Below are positions 59,455 to 64,000 of a stretch of 64,000 nt of DNA, in pieces. The position numbers and the translations under genes were made by a program. Position 1 is the stretch's first letter, and each line of letters begins with the position of its first letter. The notes under the pieces are model-generated. The model was not told the DNA's origin, made no database searches, and was given only the letters and a program-made list of their open reading frames with translations. Source of the DNA: Neoceratodus forsteri (taxonomy: Eukaryota; Chordata; Ceratodontiformes; Ceratodontidae); NCBI GenBank assembly GCA_016271365.2, contig CM057454.1, positions 460,542,501 to 460,606,500 on the forward strand. The letters are read 5' to 3'.

Positions 59455-60728
59455 GGCAGCTCAGTTGCTTGGAGTGCAACTGCTTTTTTGTAAAAAACAT
59501 AAAACAATAAGCTTTCATGCTGTAGGTTTTCCTCTCCATATTTATTCTAAATGCACCAATGTTTCATCAACATGGCTTCTTCAGGGGGCTTAGTGTTTAT
59601 GATTTAAAAAACAGAATTACAGTATGTGTTGTTTGTCCTTATAATAAAAATAATAATTTCTGAATTTGATAATTACACTCATTTTTATTGCACTGTATCT
59701 TAGAATCTGTACTGCAATTAACTGTCCTGTTGGTTAAGAACAGGGTCACCATGGTAACTCACATGCATTTACCCATACCCATAATTGTAGGGCATGGGAC
59801 ATTGGGAACTGGTTATGTTGGTCACACCAGTCTGGGACCTTTTAACATTATCTGTAATTCATACATATAAAAATGATCTGCTAATTTGCTTTATTCGTTA
59901 TTCCAGATCATCATTGTGGTTACTTTCTCAATATACATTTGACACACTTCAAACAACTCCCATCGCCACATCTCATGTGAACATTTGTACATGTAATGCT
60001 AGCAGACCCCAGACTGGTGTGACCTGCACAGCCACTTCCCAATGTCCTTTGCCCTGCAATTATGAATGTGTGTACTACCATTCATGGGGGTTACCACGGT
60101 GACCCTATTCATAACTGGCACTTACAAAATGAAGCTTGATTAAAACTAATAAATGCATTGCAGTGAATATAACAAAATATAAGCAATTTTGCTTCTTAGA
60201 ACAATGTTGCTAATTTTTAAGGCACTTGGGTGCTTTCAAGTAATATGTTTTTGTTAAAAAGCAGTCCCTGTTTGGAAAGGAATAGGCAACACGTGGCTGT
60301 GTGGCTTACCAGGTTACCGGTGGAATATGGCATCAGGGCCAGATAGTTAATGTGTTTGCAGCACAAGGTGAGGTGGTGATAGTATTTGTTAGCAAGTAGC
60401 AGTATGAAGGCTGATTACAGTAACCGAGAGAAATTACTGTTTTTTCTGATTGCTTTGTAGAGCGTAAAGGAATTAATCCTTATTAAAAGAATATTTTGCA
60501 TAAAGAAAAGTGACAGAGGAACAAAGTTGTTAAAACATGGAATACAGGTACAGAGCAATGAAAATGAGTGTAATTGTATTTCAGTTTTTAAATCATAGAC
60601 ACTAAGTCTCCTGAAGAAGCCCTGTGGTTGAAATGTTGGGGCAGATGGAATAAATATGGGAAATAAAAACTACAGGTGTGAAGGCTCATTATTTCATGTT
60701 TTTTTACAAAAAACCCATTGAGCTCCCC
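59455..60728. mobile_element. Large imperfect palindromic element with hammerhead-like motif
   Basis: The two ends are inverted copies: GTGGGGCAGCTCAGTTGC ... TTTTTTGTAAAAAACAT at 59,455-59,505 against the reverse of ATGTTTTTTTACAAAAAACC ... GAGCTCCCCCAC at 60,697-60,728. The match continues inwards through TATTTATTC, GGCTTCTTCAGG, TTAGTGT and AATTACACTCATTTTTATTGC. A second inverted pair lies inside (GGTCACACCAGTCTGGG at 59,819-59,835 against CCCAGACTGGTGTGACC at 60,008-60,024, plus GACATTGGGAACTGG and GGTCACCATGGTAAC). The right arm has about 400 bp absent from the left. Both arms carry CTGAAGA...GAAA. No coding region. Confidence 0.7.
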
Positions 60729-60982
60729 CACACCATTGATTTTTAACTCAGACCTACCCATTTTCTCCTGACTGCGAACAACTGAGGATGGGGCTCCATA
60801 TCTTTTAAGCTGAAGTATTTATATTCAGACATCTTTGCCTTCCTGTTGGGAGATAACTGACTGGTGTTTCTTTTCAAGACCTTCATATATCTGTGAAAGA
60901 GGAGGTCTTAAAATTCCTAATGTCAGTCTGCAGTACTGTCACCCAGGATGAAGAACTCTTATTTAAGCAATAAGGCAAAACC
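60729..60982. other. No recognisable feature
   Basis: About 250 bp spacer between two inverted-repeat elements. Confidence 0.3.
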
Positions 60983-61762
60983 AGGGGTTATGCTAATGTT
61001 CTGTTAATCACCCTCTAGGTGTGTAATGTGGCATGAGGTATAGTTGAGCACTTTTTTTTTCCAGAAGTGCTGTTCCAAAATCTTGGTGCTCATAATATTC
61101 TGCTAAATTCCAACTCCAAAAATCAAACACTCATACAGAAAAACAACAAACTCTGTGTTGGCTTCTATAAAAAGACTTGATTTATTTCTTGAAAAAACAC
61201 ACCCATACAAATGCCAGGACCGACACCGGCCAGAGACAACACCTAGTGCTGCATACTTACTCAAGTTGTTGGTCGAGGTGTTGACCCCTGGTGGAAGTGT
61301 ACTTAAATACCATTGTGAGTTTCAACGTGTGAATGGCAATATGGTTAAAAACACGTATTCATTAGCCCCACCCAGAGAATTAGTTACATTTCATGTGGAC
61401 ACAATATATTGCAATAGTTTCATGCTTTATTTTTAGATTGATATAGAGTAGTAACTCAGGTTCATTGTGTGTTTTTTTAAAGACTACTCCATTATAACTC
61501 TATCAGATACATTTATGATTACCCAACTTTTGAGTTCATGTTAAGATTTTCAGTTGCAAAACATTGGGTAATGTCTCCCAGCCAGTGGCAGTCTTGACAT
61601 TTTGTATGGCATTTTTTCATGGAATAAATCGAGTCTTTTTATAGCAGCCAATGTATGGCTTGTTATTTTACTGTATGAGTGCATAGCTCAGCACTACATT
61701 CCCCTAGAGGGTGATTAACTAAACAATGACATAGCCCCTCGGATGTGCCTTATTGCTATTAT
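60983..61762. repeat. Second inverted-repeat element
   Basis: Left arm about 60,983-61,240, right arm about 61,540-61,762. Matching blocks, left then reverse of right: GTTAATCACCCTCTAGG, TGTAATGTGG/TGTAGTGCTG, CACTCATACAG, TTGGCTTCTATAAAAAGACTTGATTT / TTGGCTGCTATAAAAAGACTCGATTT (quoted in parts), GAAAAAACAC/GAAAAAATGC and CATACAAATGCCAGGAC. The loop is about 300 bp, AT-rich and non-coding. It may be a fold-back or MITE-type element. Confidence 0.7.
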
Positions 61763-61887
61763 AACAAACTCTGATCAGAGCTAAAACGGCTGCTAATGCA
61801 TTAACCTGAGAAAAGATATTTCAATGTATTTGCTATATTATTGTGATATTAAAACTCCAGACTTAAATAACAATAATAGGAATTTTG
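61763..61887. other. Short unassigned spacer
   Basis: AT-rich, no feature seen. Confidence 0.3.
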
Positions 61888-62418
61888 ACCCCAAATTTTC
61901 AACATATTCTTTTTATGACTCCCCCTTTCTGAACATGCAGGCATCATTTATAAAACTATTGACTGAAATGTAAGCACAAAAACACATGTAGACGGGATTT
62001 AAAAAATGACACCTGTCACATTCATGAGACAGTGTGAAAAATGGCTATGCTGAAACTTTTAGGTTAAACTATTGAAAATGACTAATGTTATGAGTGAACA
62101 TTGAAGTATTTCAGTGTACTTTCATAACTTTGGTGTTTTTTAAGATTTTTACCCCAAGTTTTCAACATAGTCTTTTTATGACCCCAACTCACAAACCTGT
62201 CAAGTGAAATTGTTCAAATCCTGCATGAAAGTTGATTTTGCACCACAACTGCAAAAACACATTTTAGGCAAGATCTGAAAAATGACACCTATCATGCTGT
62301 AGAGGTGGTGTGAAAAAATTGCTATGTTGAAAATTTGTGGTTAAAATATTGAAAATTACTAAAGTTATAAGTGACTGTTGAAAAATTTTAATGTACCTTA
62401 ATAACGTTTGTGCTTTTT
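61888..62418. repeat. Tandem repeat, two units of about 263 bp
   Basis: Unit 1 starts ACCCCAAATTTTCAACATAT at 61,888. Unit 2 starts ACCCCAAGTTTTCAACATAG at 62,151. Both continue CTTTTTATGAC, later AAAAACACAT, AAAAATGACACCTRTCA, GTGTGAAAAA, GCTATG, TATTGAAAA and end ACTTT/AACGTTTGTG-like. Divergence is about 20-25 percent by eye. Non-coding, AT-rich, satellite-like. Confidence 0.85.
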
Positions 62419-62420
62419 CA

Positions 62421-62850
62421 GCCCAGTGGTGCAGAGGACTGAGGCACTACATAACTTACCTCTCACAATGCCAGTGACCTGGTTTCAGGAATAAACTCTG
62501 GTTGTCAGAGGTTGGCCAGGGTGAGAGGGGGAAGAGGACTGAGCATCCAATGGACTTCTCTCCTCTTCTGGGGATGGGGGAAGGATGCCATCTCACCTCT
62601 TGGCTGCCATCTTGTGGAGGCTGGGTGGCAGCACCAGAGTCAACGCAGTGTGTAAGAAAGGGCCACAGTTATACAGCATGTGTGCACCTCCACACGCATA
62701 TGGCCTGCCGCAGCAAGGGGGGGCAGGAGAAAAACAGTGGAAAATGGTGGTCACAGGCTGTAGAGGCAACCAATGGGGATGCTCACATGTGACAATTGCA
62801 GTGCCTGTTGGCACTGCAACACAGGAAAGAAATTTGAACTACAGGGTGTA
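62421..62850 (+). mobile_element. tRNA-derived composite SINE, copy 2
   Basis: The head reads GCCCAGTGGTGCAGAGGACT then GAGGCA (A-box-like). GTGACCTGGTTTCAGGAATA at about 62,474-62,493 resembles the tRNA B box GGTTCGAATCC in place and spacing (about 50 bp after the A box). The body includes TGTGGAGGCTGGGTGGCAG (about 62,614) and GTGCACCTCCACACGCATATGGCCTGC (quoted in parts, about 62,682-62,709), both found in the minus-strand copy at 57,139-57,740. Followed directly by a 5'-truncated CR1. The A and B boxes would form an internal RNA polymerase III promoter. Confidence 0.6.
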
Positions 62851-63850
62851 AGAAATATAATAGAGGTCAGAGAATTATCAATTGCTAGACCGCTTTGCTG
62901 CAGGGATCTTCAGAAACTCAAGGAATGGTCATGAACATGGCAATTGGGGTTCAGTGCCAAAAAAATGCAATATCATGTACCTAGGGTCTAGGAACCAGGC
63001 ATTAAGTATAGGGTGAAGGGAGGTACTGACACTCACTAATGAGGAAACAGACCTTGAGGTTATCATATCTGATGACCTCAAAGTGACATGGCAATGTGAG
63101 AAAGCACTGGGTAGGGCTAGTGGGATGGTGGGATGCATTGGGGGGTATCTCCAGCAGGAGAAGGGAGGTGGTATTGCCAAAGTATTGTTTGCTAGTGAGA
63201 CCTCACTTGGAATACTGTGTCCAGTTTTTGAGGCCACATCTCAGAAAGGATACAGACAGGGTAGAGGAAGTCCAGAGGAAGGCAACTAAAATGGAACTAG
63301 GGTTGCATGAGAAGCCCTACTAAAGACTGAAGGATCTCAGCATGTACAGTATACCCTAGAAGACAGAAGAGTGAGAGGTAACATGATAGACGGTTACAAA
63401 TACATCACAGGGGTAAACAAGGTGCAGGAGGAGAGTCTCTCTCAAATGAGAAAGAGCACCACAACCAGGGAGCATGCAGTGAAGCCTGAGAGGGGTTAAG
63501 AAAGATGGGAGGCAATATTTCTTCACTGAAAGAGTGGTAAACACCTGGAACAGACTGCCAGAAGAAGTGGTGGAGGTACTATGTTTTGATGTGTTTGTTT
63601 GTTAATTCTTTCCTTTTTACGCACTAATAATTAAATAAAGAGTGTTTATTTTTAGAAGTGGTGGAGATGAAAACAATGGGTGGCTTCAAGTATGCTTAGG
63701 ATAGACAAAGGGAAGTATTAGAAAACTAGCAGGGAGGAGGGAGGGTCACTGGAGGCCAGTTAACTTCTGTGGACACTGATTAGGAAGGGAACATCTTTGC
63801 AGACTGGATGGGCCAAGCGGTCCTTTTCTGACAACAAATTCTATATTTTG
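62851..63850 (+). mobile_element. CR1 LINE 3' part, second subfamily
   Basis: Plus strand. It begins after the FADD box (region FRNSRNGHEHGNWG...), then ISDDLKVTWQCEKALGRASG near 63,065-63,120, [23 protein letters not shown] near 63,195-63,260, KPY stop-containing block, FFTERVVNTWNRLPEEVVE near 63,520-63,575, and the 3' end GATGGGCCAAGCGGTCC near 63,807 with an ATTCTATATTTTGATATA tail. A 77-78-bp insertion lies in the C-terminal codons. Confidence 0.85.
63577..63653 (+). mobile_element. Short retroposed insertion in CR1, flanked by 13-bp repeats
   Basis: The CR1 codon stretch AGAAGTGGTGGAG occurs at 63,563-63,575 and again at 63,654-63,666. Between them are about 78 bp absent from other CR1 copies, AT-rich, containing TTAAATAAAGAGTGTTTATT with an AATAAA polyadenylation hexamer near the 3' side. 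This is what a severely 5'-truncated retroposed 3' UTR would look like, although no poly(A) run is left. Confidence 0.55.
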
Positions 63851-63875
63851 ATATAGTGCATGGAAGGGCATTGTT

Positions 63876-63950
63876 GTGTATGGAGATCCATACACATGAA
63901 AAAGTCATTCTGCTGCAGTAGTGATGTAGCTACTACAGCAGAATGACTTT
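63876..63950. repeat. Two consecutive hairpins (palindromic element start)
   Basis: GTGTATGG/CCATACAC with a 4-base loop (63,876-63,895), then AAAGTCATTCTGCTGCAGTAG at 63,901-63,921 pairing with CTACTACAGCAGAATGACTTT at 63,930-63,950, 20 of 21 bases matched with an 8-base loop. A further GTAGTAGTAATGTCAC block follows, so an element probably continues beyond the window edge. Confidence 0.75.
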
Positions 63951-64000
63951 CTATTCTACTGTAGTAGTAATGTCACAATACAAGTGTCCAAAGCAGCGCT

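Noticed and set aside
62689..62720. Possible tRNA gene near the SINE head
   Set aside because: Only box-like similarity at 62,421-62,493; no cloverleaf can be drawn with paired acceptor and anticodon stems.
1..64000. Bacterial or phage systems, CRISPR arrays, operons, riboswitches
   Set aside because: No tight gene packing, ribosome binding sites or direct-repeat/spacer arrays; the repeats found are minisatellites and eukaryotic transposons.

Overview
This window looks like an intergenic or deep-intronic stretch of a large, transposon-rich vertebrate genome. I found no bacterial-style gene, no tRNA or rRNA gene, no CRISPR array and no convincing complete host gene. The content is almost entirely transposable elements: at least seven CR1-superfamily LINE copies in two subfamilies, an L1/Tx1-group LINE, two decayed endogenous retroviruses (ERVs), a very large PIF/Harbinger DNA transposon, a Tigger/pogo-like element, tRNA-derived SINEs, palindromic elements and minisatellites. 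The CR1 3' ends (a conserved block ending in TTCTATGTTTCTATG) together with Harbinger, L1/Tx1 and retroviral copies suggest an amphibian (perhaps a caecilian) or another basal lobe-finned or tetrapod lineage. This identification is an inference with low to moderate confidence.

Layout. 1-14,014 is a minus-strand ERV (ERV-A): reverse transcriptase at 1-757, protease near 1,000-1,180, gag to about 3,240, and a probable 5' LTR at 13,337-14,014. It was split by a near-complete CR1 (X), which was itself split by a second, essentially full-length CR1 (Y, 5,027-9,715). 14,015-14,273 is a CR1 3' end and 14,829-19,035 a plus-strand L1/Tx1-like LINE with a destroyed active site. 19-27.6 kb holds a CR1 copy, a CR1-like chimaera, an old LINE RT fragment, a Tigger-like element (23,959-25,048) and a non-autonomous element built round a roughly 70-bp minisatellite.

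27,631-46,388 is a second minus-strand ERV (ERV-B): 3' LTR, polypurine tract, env remnant, integrase, RNase H/connection region and gag. It is opened by a 7.7-kb Harbinger element (31,318-39,040) and a CR1 (40,546-43,653). 46.4-50.3 kb carries a second minisatellite element, a coiled-coil ORF1/gag-like gene and one small unplaced ORF. 50.4-64 kb is a patchwork of CR1 copies, two copies of a composite SINE, two large inverted-repeat elements and a 263-bp tandem repeat.

How the pieces work together: nothing here encodes a host pathway. The one multi-gene system is the Harbinger element. Its ends are matching terminal inverted repeats. Inside lie a HARBI1-type nuclease, a minus-strand NAIF1-like Myb/SANT gene and a second, plus-strand Myb/SANT gene with apparent introns. 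All coding regions I could read carry frameshifts or stops, so the window is a record of nested insertions rather than a set of active genes.
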